From Flavobacteriales bacterium UBA972 (GTDB lineage Bacteria; Bacteroidota; Bacteroidia; Flavobacteriales; Schleiferiaceae), in NCBI GenBank assembly GCA_002292855.1, contig DBBY01000002.1:20345-84344 (forward strand): a stretch of 64,000 nucleotides of DNA. The letters are read 5' to 3'. Positions 1 to 8,693 of this stretch are shown here, one piece after another. Position 1 is the first letter of the stretch, and each line of letters starts with the position of its first letter. The position numbers and the translations under genes were made by a program. The notes beneath the pieces are model-generated. The model did no database searches. It was not told where the DNA came from and saw only the letters and a list, made by a program, of their open reading frames with translations.

Positions 1-576
1 TTCGGGAGCGGCTTCTGCTGCAACCTCAGGTGCGGCATCAGCGGAAACCTCGGCGGCTTCTTCGGCGTTAGCCTCGGCTGCGGCAGCCTCGGCAGTCTCA
101 AGCGCTGCGCTGCTCATCATAGCAAGCTTTGCGGCAATTGCAGCAGCCTTTTTGGCATTGGACTCGGTCTCAACCTTTAGGCGGTCGGCCTTATTTTTTT
201 GAGCGGAGGTCATTAGGCTGGTGACCTTATTGTCTACTAATGCCTGCTTTTCGTTAAGCCACTTCTCGAATCGCTCTTCGACCTGCTCCAGGGTAAGGGC
301 TCCTTTCTTTACTCCTTCAAGAAGGTGCTTCTTCATTAGAATACCCTTGTGCGACAAAATTGCACGGGCAGTATCGCTGGGCTCTGCGCCCGTCATCATC
401 CATTCCAAAGCGCGCTCGAAGTTGATGTCGATCGTAGCTGGGTTGGTGTTGGGATTGTAGATGCCCAAAGCCTCAATGAAGCGTCCGTCGCGCTTGGCGC
501 GGCTGTCGGCAACTACAATGTGAAAAATGGGGCGGCTCTTGCGGCCGTGGCGTTGAAGGCGAATGCGTGTTGCCAT
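1..576 (-). CDS. rpsP: 30S ribosomal protein S16 (partial, C-terminus beyond window)
   Basis: Small-subunit ribosomal protein that binds 16S rRNA during 30S assembly. The N-terminus [20 protein letters not shown] and the following [20 protein letters not shown] are the classic S16 core (about residues 1-80). A helical, lysine-rich stretch follows (about 80-150), then a tail dominated by Ala and Glu. 192 codons are visible and the frame is still open at base 1, so the end is missing. Typical S16 proteins are 80-90 residues; long Ala/Glu-rich extensions are familiar in Bacteroidota S16. The ATG at 574-576 is the only sensible start. A TAnnTTTG promoter box lies 52 nt upstream, so this gene has a real leader, unlike many in the window. 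Confidence 0.95.
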   Translation of the reverse strand, partial: MATRIRLQRHGRKSRPIFHIVVADSRAKRDGRFIEALGIYNPNTNPATIDINFERALEWMMTGAEPSDTARAILSHKGILMKKHLLEGVKKGALTLEQVEERFEKWLNEKQALVDNKVTSLMTSAQKNKADRLKVETESNAKKAAAIAAKLAMMSSAALETAEAAAAEANAEEAAEVSADAAPEVAAEAAPE

Positions 577-628
577 GTTGGTTAACGTTTTAGAAGGGTT
601 CTAAACCCGATTGTTAAGATTAGGGCTG

Positions 629-636
629 CAAAATTA
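629..636 (-). promoter_or_regulatory. Bacteroidota -7 box for rpsP
   Basis: TAATTTTG on the minus strand matches TAnnTTTG exactly. It lies 52 nt before the rpsP start. Confidence 0.5.
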
Positions 637-680
637 GTGAAAAAAACTGAATAAGCGATAAAGTTTCTAGCCTCTAGTTA

Positions 681-698
681 CTAGCAACTAGTTGCTAG
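681..698. repeat. Perfect 18-bp palindrome, CTAG-rich dispersed repeat copy 1
   Basis: CTAGCAACTAGTTGCTAG equals its own reverse complement. It lies in the short gap downstream of the cystathionine beta-synthase stop. A 15-base core (684-698) recurs identically at 48917-48931, also just beyond a gene end. Nearby bases (668-683) hold further degenerate CTAG units. It could form a hairpin in RNA or a protein-binding site, but no T-run follows, so it does not look like a standard terminator. Confidence 0.6.
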
Positions 699-709
699 CG
701 ATTAGCCAC

Positions 710-2086
710 CTAGGCCAACTGCGCCAGCAGGTCGTGTTTGCTAACAATGTGGTCGGCGTCTTGGCTCCGCACAATGAGGGCATTGAAGGTTTCACCCATG
801 GCCTTGACGCCATCAAGCAGGCTTGCCGTAGCAGGAAGGGTGGGGAAGGGGGCTCCCATTGCGGTCCTGACGAGCTGCTGGATTCCGCCCTCGCCCGACG
901 TGAGCGCGTGAATCACGTGAGACTCCGTGAGGCTGCCCACGTAGGTCGATCCGTCGCTCACCGGGAGCTGGCTGATGCCAAAGCGTTTAAACTGCACGAT
1001 AGCATTGTTAATGGGTTCCTCGGCGCCGATGGTCACAAGGGGTCTTGCGGCCCTGCCTTGAACGGCTTCGCCAAGGGTCTTCCATTCCTCGCGAAGGAAT
1101 CCGCGCTCGCGCATCCAATCGTCGTTGTAGATTTTACCCACATAGCGGCTGCCGTGGTCGTGAAAAAGCACCACCGTTACTGCATCGGGAGGCAACAGGT
1201 GCTTGAGCTGGCGCAGCCCTTGAAAGGCGGATCCGCAGGAATAACCGAGCAAAAGGCCTTCCTTGCGAGCCAGTTCCCGTGCGGCGAGCGCTCCGTCGCG
1301 GTCGGTAACTTTTTCAAACTTGTCAATGAGGCTAAAGTCGACGTTCTTCGGCAGAATGTCTTCGCCAATACCCTCGGTGATGTATCCGTAAATCTCCTGC
1401 GGATCAAACTCACCGGTCTCGTGGTATTTTTTAAAAACGGAACCGTAGGTATCGATGCCCCAAATTTGGACGCTTGGATTCTTTTCTTTGAGGAACTGGG
1501 CTACGCCGGAGATGGTTCCGCCCGTGCCCACGCCCACCACAAAGTGGGTGATGCGGCCCTGGGTTTGCTCCCAGATCTCGGGACCCGTGGACTCGTAGTG
1601 CGCCTGGCGGTTGCTCAAATTGTCGTACTGATTCGGGAAGAAGGAATCCGCAATTTCAGAATTCAGCCGGCGTGCAACCGAGTAGTAGGAGTCGGGGTGG
1701 TCCGGCGCTACGTTGGTGGGGCAGACGTGAATTTCGGCTCCAAGGGCGCGGAGCACGTCCATTTTTTCTTTGGACTGCTTGTCGCTCATCGTACAAATGA
1801 GGCGGTACCCTTTAATGACGGCGGCTAGTGCGAGGCCCATTCCGGTGTTGCCCGAGGTGCACTCAATGATTGTTCCGCCCGGCTTGAGGCGGCCGTCGCG
1901 TTCGGCGTCTTCGACCATTTTAAGCGCCATGCGGTCTTTGGTCGAATGGCCGGGATTGAAGTACTCCACCTTCGCATAGACTTCGCCCGGAATGTCTTTG
2001 GCCAAGGCGTTCATGCGGATCATCGGCGTGCGCCCGATGGTTTCTAAAATGTTCTCGTAAATGGGCGGAATTTCTCGGGTCATCAT
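710..2086 (-). CDS. Cystathionine beta-synthase (PLP fold plus CBS domain pair)
   Basis: PLP enzyme condensing serine (or O-acetylserine) with homocysteine (or sulfide); 458 aa. The N-terminal two thirds is the cysteine-synthase fold: PLP lysine K50 in HSTKDRMA, phosphate/substrate loop SGNTGMG (about 78-84), glycine-rich VGVGTGGTISGV loop (about 185). The C-terminal 120 residues form a CBS-domain pair, a regulatory module that binds adenosyl ligands in homologues. Length and layout fit cystathionine beta-synthase rather than CysK, which lacks CBS domains. The ATG at 2086 overlaps the TGA of the upstream Rrf2 gene (ATGA), so translation is probably coupled; a second ATG follows directly. Inference: the adjacent Rrf2 regulator controls sulfur amino-acid metabolism. 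Confidence 0.9.
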   Translation of the reverse strand: MMTREIPPIYENILETIGRTPMIRMNALAKDIPGEVYAKVEYFNPGHSTKDRMALKMVEDAERDGRLKPGGTIIECTSGNTGMGLALAAVIKGYRLICTMSDKQSKEKMDVLRALGAEIHVCPTNVAPDHPDSYYSVARRLNSEIADSFFPNQYDNLSNRQAHYESTGPEIWEQTQGRITHFVVGVGTGGTISGVAQFLKEKNPSVQIWGIDTYGSVFKKYHETGEFDPQEIYGYITEGIGEDILPKNVDFSLIDKFEKVTDRDGALAARELARKEGLLLGYSCGSAFQGLRQLKHLLPPDAVTVVLFHDHGSRYVGKIYNDDWMRERGFLREEWKTLGEAVQGRAARPLVTIGAEEPINNAIVQFKRFGISQLPVSDGSTYVGSLTESHVIHALTSGEGGIQQLVRTAMGAPFPTLPATASLLDGVKAMGETFNALIVRSQDADHIVSKHDLLAQLA

Positions 2087-2556
2087 AGGGTGCGAAGGTA
2101 GGGTGTGGGTCGAAGCATGCTCCGAACTTCGGAACGGAGTTCGGTTTCGCGGGCGACCAGGTCAGCCAAACTAATGGCCTTTAGGGCGTGTACCGTTTCG
2201 TTTCGAACTTGGACCAGTGCGTCTTGAACCGCACAGGCCGAAGGGTTGGGGCATTCTGAGCAAGGTTTGTAAAACCGGTGTGAGGCGCAGGGGAGAAGGG
2301 CTATGGGACCCTCTACCACGCGAAGGATGTCTGCAAGGGAGATTTGATCCGCGGGCAGGGCCAATTGGTAGCCTCCGTTTCGTCCGGGTTCCGAATGAAG
2401 CAGGTCGGCCTCGCGAAGCTCTCTGAGGATTTGCTCGAGAAATCGGCGAGGACTGTGCGTGAGTTCCGCCAGTCGGGCCGTCGAAAAGCGTTCATCCGAC
2501 TGCTGTGCCATGCGGTGCAGGGCGTGCAGAGCGTAGACACTTTTGCGGTTTAGCAT
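2083..2556 (-). CDS. Rrf2 family transcriptional regulator
   Basis: 157-aa winged-helix regulator of the Rrf2 family (IscR/CymR/NsrR relatives). The N-terminus shows the family pattern: [16 protein letters not shown], a recognition helix region around residues 25-45, then the wing GRNGGYQLA (58-66). Four cysteines, C90, C99, C102 and C108, sit where IscR- and NsrR-like members bind an Fe-S cluster, so a redox or iron-sulfur signal is plausible but unproven. It lies between an S1/P1 nuclease gene (7-bp overlap upstream) and cystathionine beta-synthase (4-bp overlap downstream), so the three are one transcription unit. The CBS neighbour makes a CymR-like role in cysteine control attractive. Confidence 0.9.
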   Translation of the reverse strand: MLNRKSVYALHALHRMAQQSDERFSTARLAELTHSPRRFLEQILRELREADLLHSEPGRNGGYQLALPADQISLADILRVVEGPIALLPCASHRFYKPCSECPNPSACAVQDALVQVRNETVHALKAISLADLVARETELRSEVRSMLRPTPYLRTL

Positions 2557-3329
2557 CCGTAGATGCGGTTCAGTACCATGGCCAGGCGGACTCCAGCCTG
2601 AACGAGCCGTTCCTCAAGGCGACTGTAGTTCTCGTACCCGTATTGGTAGCTCAGGTTTTCAAGGTCGGCGGGAGGGTAGATCCCGGCCATGCGCAGTGCC
2701 TTGGATTCGTTGGCCCAATCCAGGTAGCTGCCCGATTGATGCTGCTTCACGCGGTCTTGAGGGGTGGTTCTCAGCAGATGCTGGCTGTATTCGGTGTACG
2801 AAAGCTGCTGGCCGTCAATGAGGTCGCTGTCCCAAATGCGGTGAAGGTTGCTGCTCTTGCCAAAGTACTTGATTTTAAAATCGTTCCCTCCCTTGTCGTC
2901 GCCGCGCCCCACGTGCAGGGGTTGGTGCAGGTCACCCAACAGGTGCACTAAAATTTTAATAGCATTGGCTTCGCCGCCGTGCTTGAACTTTTTGGTCTCG
3001 AGCTCTCGGGTTATTTCGTCGAGTTTAACCAGGATGTCGCCTTGGCTTGGGCTTCCTGCCTCGGCATAGGTTTGGTGGTCGCCAATGGTGCAGTAGTGCC
3101 AGGGGTCCCAGTGGTCGTAGGCCTTGTCGGACTTTACTTCGTCCATCCAGGTCGAGCACATGGCCAGGCTTTCTCCCTGAAGAATAGCGGAGATTTTTTT
3201 CTCGGCGCAGGGCTTGAGTTGGGAGGTGGCAATTTCGCCGACAATCCGGTGGCCGGTTTGGCCCCAGCCAAAAGAAGGCAGGCTTGAGGCAAAAACGAAT
3301 GAAACGATCCAAAATGTTTTTAAACGCAT
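2550..3329 (-). CDS. Secreted S1/P1-type zinc nuclease
   Basis: 259-aa exported S1/P1 nuclease, a family that cleaves single-stranded DNA/RNA with three zinc ions. The signal peptide spans about residues 1-21; cleavage before Trp22 would leave the [13 protein letters not shown] start whose N-terminal Trp and His bind zinc in P1 nuclease. Further ligands are visible: DHWDPWHY, and [11 protein letters not shown] near the middle. An open frame continues to 3551, but the ATG at 3329 is chosen because it starts the signal peptide and has a TACCTTTG box 3 nt upstream; the longer version would overlap the divergent acetyltransferase. First gene of the nuclease-Rrf2-CBS operon. Likely periplasmic or extracellular nucleic-acid scavenging. 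Confidence 0.9.
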   Translation of the reverse strand: MRLKTFWIVSFVFASSLPSFGWGQTGHRIVGEIATSQLKPCAEKKISAILQGESLAMCSTWMDEVKSDKAYDHWDPWHYCTIGDHQTYAEAGSPSQGDILVKLDEITRELETKKFKHGGEANAIKILVHLLGDLHQPLHVGRGDDKGGNDFKIKYFGKSSNLHRIWDSDLIDGQQLSYTEYSQHLLRTTPQDRVKQHQSGSYLDWANESKALRMAGIYPPADLENLSYQYGYENYSRLEERLVQAGVRLAMVLNRIYGC

Positions 3330-3332
3330 AGT

Positions 3333-3340
3333 CAAAGGTA
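3333..3340 (-). promoter_or_regulatory. -7 box of the S1/P1 nuclease operon
   Basis: TACCTTTG on the minus strand, only 3 nt before the ATG at 3329; predicts a transcript starting at or next to the start codon. Confidence 0.6.
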
Positions 3341-3361
3341 GTACGCCAAGGGCGCAGGCCC

Positions 3362-3369
3362 TACTTTTG
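3362..3369 (+). promoter_or_regulatory. -7 box of the hexapeptide acetyltransferase gene
   Basis: TACTTTTG, 6 nt before the ATG at 3376. It shares a 46-bp divergent gap with the S1/P1 nuclease promoter. Confidence 0.6.
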
Positions 3370-3375
3370 CCCATC

Positions 3376-3954
3376 ATGCAAGACCCTGAATTTTTTGCGC
3401 ATCCCACTGCCGTAGTAGACGACGGCGCAGTCGTTGGCGCGGGCTGTAAGATTTGGCATTTTAGCCACGTCAGCGCAGGTTCTGTGCTCGGAGCGGGCTG
3501 CAACCTTGGGCAAAATGTTATGGTTGCTCCCGGCGTGGTTTTGGGACGCAACGTTAAGATTCAAAACAACGTCAGTATTTATAACGGAGTTACTTGCGAA
3601 GACGATGTTTTTTTAGGCCCTAGTGCGGTCTTTACCAACGTGACCAATCCAAGGTCCGCAATAAACCGAAGGGATCAGTACAGCGCAACAAGGGTAGGCC
3701 GAGGTGCCACCATTGGCGCAAATGCTACGATAGTCTGCGGTCACGATATTGGCCCCTATGCGTTTATTGGAGCGGGAGCGGTAGTGACCAAGCACGTTCC
3801 GGCCTATGCTTTGGTTGTGGGCAACCCGTCGCGCCAAATTGGCTGGATGAGTGAGTACGGCCATCGGCTCGAGTTCAATGACCTGGGTCAGGCAGAATGC
3901 CCTGAAAGCAAGGAACGCTATGAACTTCGCGACGGGTTCGTAGTTAAGGTGTAA
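3376..3954 (+). CDS. Left-handed beta-helix N-acetyltransferase (WbpD/WlbB-like)
   Basis: 192-aa acyltransferase of the hexapeptide-repeat family. Residues about 10-145 carry successive hexapeptide turns ([40 protein letters not shown]), forming a left-handed beta helix that usually trimerises and uses acetyl-CoA. The segment [20 protein letters not shown] resembles WbpD/WlbB, which N-acetylate UDP-3-amino-glucuronate sugars for surface polysaccharide; substrate assignment is by resemblance only. The frame is open back to 3214, but ATG 3376 is chosen because a promoter box precedes it by 6 nt and homology begins there. An acyl-CoA dehydrogenase follows after 20 nt, probably cotranscribed without an obvious functional link. 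Confidence 0.85.
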   Translation: MQDPEFFAHPTAVVDDGAVVGAGCKIWHFSHVSAGSVLGAGCNLGQNVMVAPGVVLGRNVKIQNNVSIYNGVTCEDDVFLGPSAVFTNVTNPRSAINRRDQYSATRVGRGATIGANATIVCGHDIGPYAFIGAGAVVTKHVPAYALVVGNPSRQIGWMSEYGHRLEFNDLGQAECPESKERYELRDGFVVKV

Positions 3955-3974
3955 TAAATAACGATTGAATTAGC

Positions 3975-5129
3975 ATGAATTACCCAATTGAAGCCCAGCA
4001 TAGCGAGGAACTTGACCTAATACGGGCCTCGGCTGCAGAATTTGCTGCGCAGCACATTGCTCCTCACGTTATGGAATGGGATGAGGCTCAGGTCTTCCCC
4101 AAGGAGCTCTTTCACGAAATGGGCCGACTCGGATTTTTGGGTGTGCTCGTCAGCACGGAATACGGCGGTGCCGGCATGGGTTATGCGGAGTACATTACTA
4201 TTGTTGACGAAATTGCTCAGGTCTGCGGCAGCATTGGCTTGAGCGTTGCTGCACATAATTCTTTGTGCACCCAGCACATTAACCAATTCGGAACCGAGGA
4301 GCAAAAGCGTCGCTGGTTGCCCAAACTCGCTAGCGGACAATGGATTGGCGCTTGGGGTCTTACCGAAACGGGCACGGGAAGCGATGCGGGCGGCATGCAC
4401 ACTACGGCGGTTCGCGAGGGCGACGGATGGAGGATCAACGGAAGCAAGAACTTCATTACCCATGCCATCAGCGGCGACGTAGCGGTGGTGGTGGTCCGTA
4501 CCGGAGAGAAGGGAGACAGCCACGGCATGTCGGCCTTTGTGGTCGAGAAGGGTACTCCTGGTTTTGAGGGCGGACGCAAGGAGAACAAGTTAGGGATGCG
4601 CGCCAGTGAAACAGCGGGTTTGTTTTTTGACAATTGCTATGTCTCCAACGACAACCTGCTCGGCAAGGTCGGTGAAGGCTTTATTCAGTCGATGAAAATT
4701 CTGGACGGCGGACGCATTTCTATTGCAGCCCTCAGCCTAGGCATCGCCAAAGGCGCTCAAAAGGCCGCCCTGCGCTACAGCCGCGAGCGCGAGCAATTTG
4801 GTCAACCCATTGGAGACTTTCAGGGCATTGCCTTTAAACTTGCCGAAATGGGAACCAAGATTTATGCCTCTGAACTCATGACGCGGCATGCCGGTTCTTT
4901 AAAAGACCAAGGACTTAAGGTTACGAGAGAGTCCGCCATGGCCAAGCTCTTCGCCAGCGAGACCGCGGTGGAGGTGGCTACGGACGGCGTTCAAATTCAT
5001 GGTGGCTATGGCTACACCAAGGATTACCCGGCCGAGAAGTACTTTAGGGATTCGAAGCTTTGCACCATTGGTGAAGGCACGTCAGAAATTCAGAAACTCG
5101 TTATTTCGCGAGATTTCAAGAAGTCTTAA
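3975..5129 (+). CDS. Acyl-CoA dehydrogenase, short-chain type
   Basis: 384-aa flavoenzyme that oxidises acyl-CoA to trans-2-enoyl-CoA in fatty-acid or branched-chain amino-acid breakdown, passing electrons to ETF. It has the full family layout: N-terminal helical domain, central beta domain with the FAD-contacting [14 protein letters not shown] and [10 protein letters not shown] motifs, C-terminal helical domain with [20 protein letters not shown]. The expected catalytic base is E367 in GEGTSEIQ. Length is normal. The closest look is to short-chain/butyryl-CoA dehydrogenases. 3-hydroxybutyryl-CoA dehydrogenase and HMG-CoA lyase elsewhere in the window fit the same pathways but are not linked. 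Confidence 0.95.
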   Translation: MNYPIEAQHSEELDLIRASAAEFAAQHIAPHVMEWDEAQVFPKELFHEMGRLGFLGVLVSTEYGGAGMGYAEYITIVDEIAQVCGSIGLSVAAHNSLCTQHINQFGTEEQKRRWLPKLASGQWIGAWGLTETGTGSDAGGMHTTAVREGDGWRINGSKNFITHAISGDVAVVVVRTGEKGDSHGMSAFVVEKGTPGFEGGRKENKLGMRASETAGLFFDNCYVSNDNLLGKVGEGFIQSMKILDGGRISIAALSLGIAKGAQKAALRYSREREQFGQPIGDFQGIAFKLAEMGTKIYASELMTRHAGSLKDQGLKVTRESAMAKLFASETAVEVATDGVQIHGGYGYTKDYPAEKYFRDSKLCTIGEGTSEIQKLVISRDFKKS

Positions 5130-5226
5130 TTCACAAACTCAATAGCACTCGCCTTTGGCGCGACCTTAGGCCTCGGCATCGGAGGTGCTTGGAGCGAAGG
5201 GCTTATTTGTGGTTTCTTTGTAACCT

Positions 5227-8200
5227 ATGAGTCGATTGATACGTTTTTTGGCCGCTGCTGCGCTGCTTGTTCTTAGTTCCGTCCAGCTGCATGCGACCCA
5301 CGCCTACGGGGGTGAAATAACCTGGAAGTGTTTTACAACGGGTCCCAACGCCGGTAAGTTCAAATTCTACATGATTCTTTACCGCGACTGCGGCAGTGGC
5401 AATGCCACACTTCCAGGTGGCACGGTGCCTTTGAATTCGAATTCGCCAGCTGGAACTATAACCCTGACTCAGGTTGGTGTAAATACGGACGTTTCTCCTA
5501 CCTGCTACGTCACTCCGTCACCAATTCGATGCAATGTTTCAGCAAGTGGTGAAGGTGCCCTAGAAGAAGCTCGTTATGAATCCGCATTTATAAACCTAAC
5601 CGGCACCCCTCCTGCGGGCGGCTGGCAGTTTAGCTATTCCTTGTGCTGTCGTCCCAATACCCTTACTAATTTGGTGAATCCGGGCAGTCAAAATTTGTTT
5701 TTAAGGGCGGTAATGTACCCTTATAGTATTACCGGAAATCCCCAAAACACCAACCCCTGCTACGATTCTTCTCCACGCTTTTTAGAGCCCCCGAAGTCGG
5801 TGATTTGTACGGGCTACGAGTATACCTACGCGCAGTTTGCCTTTGACGACGATTTGGATTCCATTTACTACGATTGGGCGCCTTCACTAACCAGCGCAGG
5901 CACAGCTATTGGCTATGTTTCTCCCTACACGGCCGTTAGCCCCCTACCCAATGGAGGAACGCCCGCTCAACTCAATAATGTGACGGGGAACATAACCTTG
6001 AATGCATCAGCCGGCGGATCCTATGCGACGTCCATTAAAATTTCGGCCTATCGCTGTGGACAATTGATTGCAGAGGTGTTCCGCGATATCCCCATGGCCA
6101 TTAAGAACAACTGTCCGAACCTTCCGACTGGGTCACCCAATACTCCGCCCACTTTGGCAGTAACAAATATTCCTGGTTATCAAGGGGTTAATCCTGTAGT
6201 GATAAATGGTGACACCGCCTATTATGAGGCCACTGTGTTTGCGGGCCAGCAGGTGCGCTTCAACCTCGTGTCGCAAGACCCCCAACTGCTGCCGAACTTT
6301 TTGCCCCAAACTATTGGGTTTATTCCTAGCGGAGGGCAGTTTGGAGTTCCGCTGTCGAATGCAGTTACCGGTTGCTTGAATCCGCCTTGTGCTACGGTCA
6401 CTCCGGTGGCCCCGCAGACCAGCCTTGTGAATCCATTGAACAACGAGGTCTTGTTCAATTGGTTAACCTCCTGCAACCACATTGCCTACCAGGGTACTCA
6501 GTGCGGAAGCCCCATAAATTCCTACACTTTTGCCATGCGGATGCAGGACAACTTCTGCCCGATCCCAGCGGTGTCGGTTAAGTCAGTGGTCATTAATGTC
6601 GTTTCAACCATACCCGTGCCCCCTGACATGACCAATGCCTGTGCCTCGGTGAATGCAAACGGTACGGTGAGTATTAACTGGGGGTTCCCTGCGGATACCG
6701 GAATGAACTTTGATTCCTATGTTATTTACCATTCCGCGAGTCCTACGGCGCCCTTCACGGTACTCGATACGGTATTCAACTACGCAACTCTTGGCTATAC
6801 CCATGCCGCACCTGCGGTAGGTGCGAACTACTACTATATTCGATCCAAGGGTGGCTGCGACTATTTGAGCATACCGAGCGACACCCTGCAAACCATTGGT
6901 CTTAGCCTTAATTCCCTGCCCGCGACCAATTCCTACGTCGCGGAGTTGACTTGGAATAGTTCCTCGACGGGCTACAGCCAGCCCTTTGAAATTTGGCGCC
7001 GCAGCCTTCCCTCGGGTATCTGGCAAAAAATCGACACGACGAGTGCACCGACCTACCGCGACACCGTGAATGTCTGCGGTCAAAATTTGGAGTACCAAAT
7101 CCGCACGAATACTGGCTGCGCAAGCAGCAACAAGTCGGGATACTTCTCTGATCAGGTCAATGCGGATGCGTTAGTAATAGACAGTGTCTCAGTGGTCAAT
7201 GGCCAAGTAGTTATTGCATGGGCCCCAGGTACCAGCAACGACATCGTAGACTACTACCTGCTCAAGTTGACGAGCGGAACATGGTCTCCGATTGACACTA
7301 TTAAGCCCGGCACCACCATGCCCTACACGATTCCTGGTTCGATTGAAAGCGTCAAGGACCACTATAAGATTATTTCTGCGGATTCCTGCGGTAATTTGAG
7401 TTCTGACCTTCTTGTGACTGCGGCCAACAACATGGTGCTCACCGAGAACATGGATCCCTGCGAGGGGGTTATGCGCCTGCGTTGGAATACCTACCGCGGA
7501 TGGGGAGCTGCAGGGGTGAAGCAGTATGAACTGTGGATGGAGGAGACGCCTACCGGTGGAGTTACGACCAAGACCCTCGTGGGAATCAAGGGTCCGAACG
7601 ATTCAACCTTCAGCATGCGCAACCTCAGCAGCGGCACGACCTACTGCTGGTACGCTCGCGCGGTAGACACTGCGGCTACAAAGACCAGTTCCTCCAATAA
7701 GGTGTGCATAACCTCGCTGGCAGTTCAGCGTTCAAGGCTCCTTTATTTGGCCAAAGCCAGCGTGCGCGAAGACGACGGCGTGGAGTTGGTTTGCTTCATT
7801 GATCGTGATGCCGACATCGTTCACTTTGACGTGCAGCGCGCCGACGAGCTTGGTGCTCCGTTCAAGTCGTTGGGCTTGCTTCCCAAGCCCATTACGGGCC
7901 CATGGGAGTTCCGCTTCAAGGACTTCACGGCAAACCCCAAGGACCATCGCTATGCCTACCGCGTTGTTGCCACCGACAGCTGCGGCAACATAGACACGTC
8001 GTCTAACATTGGACGCACCATGGTTTTGGAGGTGGACGAGCAGGACAATTTGACCAATATTCTGACCTGGAATCGCTATGGTGACTTCATGGGCGGCATT
8101 GATCGGTATGAAATTTACCGGGCCGTTCAGCCGACAGGAGGATTCCAGTTGGTTGGATCCACCCAAGACACCCTTTTTCAAGACAATACGCGCCCCTTGG

Positions 8201-8607
8201 GCGATTACAGTGGCTTGATTGCCTACCGCGTAGTGGCGGTGGAAGGAGTGAATCCACTGGCGTTTAGGGATGCCGACGGCTCTATATTCCGCTCTACCTC
8301 TACCACAGCCATGGCGGAATTCAAGCCCCGCATCTTTATACCCAATAGTTTTAATCCAAAATCAGACGTGGCTGCCAACCGCGTTTGGAGGCCTGCTCAG
8401 ATTTATGTGAGCCCAGGCAGCTACAGTTTAGAGGTTTTTGATCGTTGGGGCCAGCGCGTTTTTGAAACGTCCAACGAACTAAAGGGTTGGGACGGCAAGC
8501 TCAACGGCAGCTATGCTCCGCAGGGCGTGTACACGTTCAAGTTGATCTACCGCAGCATTGAGGGAGAGCTTGTGGAGCGCATCGGTACGCTCAATTTGCT
8601 GTACTAA
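5227..8607 (+). CDS. Large secreted FN3-type protein with T9SS type B (gliding-associated) C-terminal domain
   Basis: 1126-aa exported surface or extracellular protein. Signal peptide about residues 1-23 (ending LHA). The N-terminal half has an Ig-like, cysteine-containing region starting AYGGEITWKC, common in Bacteroidota secreted proteins but without assigned function. From about 460 to 1020 there are several fibronectin type III-like repeats, each with a conserved Trp near the start and Tyr-rich strands (for example SINWGFPADTG, ELTWNSSSTGYSQP, RLRWNTYRGWG). The last 90 residues (FIPNSFNPKSD ... VFDRWGQRVFET ... GWDGKLNGSYAPQGVYTFKL) are the gliding-motility associated C-terminal domain that directs type IX secretion, type B. 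A hairpin terminator follows. Role unknown: adhesion or matrix function is likely. Confidence 0.9.
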   Translation: MSRLIRFLAAAALLVLSSVQLHATHAYGGEITWKCFTTGPNAGKFKFYMILYRDCGSGNATLPGGTVPLNSNSPAGTITLTQVGVNTDVSPTCYVTPSPIRCNVSASGEGALEEARYESAFINLTGTPPAGGWQFSYSLCCRPNTLTNLVNPGSQNLFLRAVMYPYSITGNPQNTNPCYDSSPRFLEPPKSVICTGYEYTYAQFAFDDDLDSIYYDWAPSLTSAGTAIGYVSPYTAVSPLPNGGTPAQLNNVTGNITLNASAGGSYATSIKISAYRCGQLIAEVFRDIPMAIKNNCPNLPTGSPNTPPTLAVTNIPGYQGVNPVVINGDTAYYEATVFAGQQVRFNLVSQDPQLLPNFLPQTIGFIPSGGQFGVPLSNAVTGCLNPPCATVTPVAPQTSLVNPLNNEVLFNWLTSCNHIAYQGTQCGSPINSYTFAMRMQDNFCPIPAVSVKSVVINVVSTIPVPPDMTNACASVNANGTVSINWGFPADTGMNFDSYVIYHSASPTAPFTVLDTVFNYATLGYTHAAPAVGANYYYIRSKGGCDYLSIPSDTLQTIGLSLNSLPATNSYVAELTWNSSSTGYSQPFEIWRRSLPSGIWQKIDTTSAPTYRDTVNVCGQNLEYQIRTNTGCASSNKSGYFSDQVNADALVIDSVSVVNGQVVIAWAPGTSNDIVDYYLLKLTSGTWSPIDTIKPGTTMPYTIPGSIESVKDHYKIISADSCGNLSSDLLVTAANNMVLTENMDPCEGVMRLRWNTYRGWGAAGVKQYELWMEETPTGGVTTKTLVGIKGPNDSTFSMRNLSSGTTYCWYARAVDTAATKTSSSNKVCITSLAVQRSRLLYLAKASVREDDGVELVCFIDRDADIVHFDVQRADELGAPFKSLGLLPKPITGPWEFRFKDFTANPKDHRYAYRVVATDSCGNIDTSSNIGRTMVLEVDEQDNLTNILTWNRYGDFMGGIDRYEIYRAVQPTGGFQLVGSTQDTLFQDNTRPLGDYSGLIAYRVVAVEGVNPLAFRDADGSIFRSTSTTAMAEFKPRIFIPNSFNPKSDVAANRVWRPAQIYVSPGSYSLEVFDRWGQRVFETSNELKGWDGKLNGSYAPQGVYTFKLIYRSIEGELVERIGTLNLLY

Positions 8608-8628
8608 CTGCTGCCTTAAAACTTACTT

Positions 8629-8660
8629 AAAGTCCGTCTCTTTTCTAGGGGCGGACTTTT
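8629..8660 (+). terminator. Rho-independent terminator after the T9SS cargo gene
   Basis: Stem AAAGTCCG (8629-8636) pairs with CGGACTTT (8652-8659), followed by a T. It separates the gene from guaB. Confidence 0.7.
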
Positions 8661-8661
8661 G

Positions 8662-8669
8662 TAGTTTTG
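8662..8669 (+). promoter_or_regulatory. -7 box for guaB
   Basis: TAGTTTTG fits TAnnTTTG; 24 nt before the guaB ATG and directly after the terminator of the preceding gene. Confidence 0.55.
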
Positions 8670-8693
8670 CTTGCAACTTAATCTAAAGTTGCT

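Noticed and set aside
681..698. Palindrome as a terminator for cystathionine beta-synthase
   Set aside because: No T-run follows on the minus strand and the stem is AT-rich; its copy at 48917 lies beyond a genuine terminator.
692..1828. 378-codon open frame on the plus strand
   Set aside because: Antisense to the cystathionine beta-synthase gene; no family motifs, and codon pattern is the mirror of a real gene.
3214..3375. 54-codon N-terminal extension of the acetyltransferase
   Set aside because: It lies antisense to the S1/P1 nuclease, contains no recognisable sequence, and a promoter box sits directly before ATG 3376.
5130..5226. Possible terminator hairpin CGCCTTTGGCG near 5150
   Set aside because: Only a 4-bp stem and no T-run, so not called.
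6604..7098. 164-codon minus-strand open frame in the T9SS cargo gene
   Set aside because: Antisense shadow; the plus frame has coherent FN3 repeats and a sorting domain.
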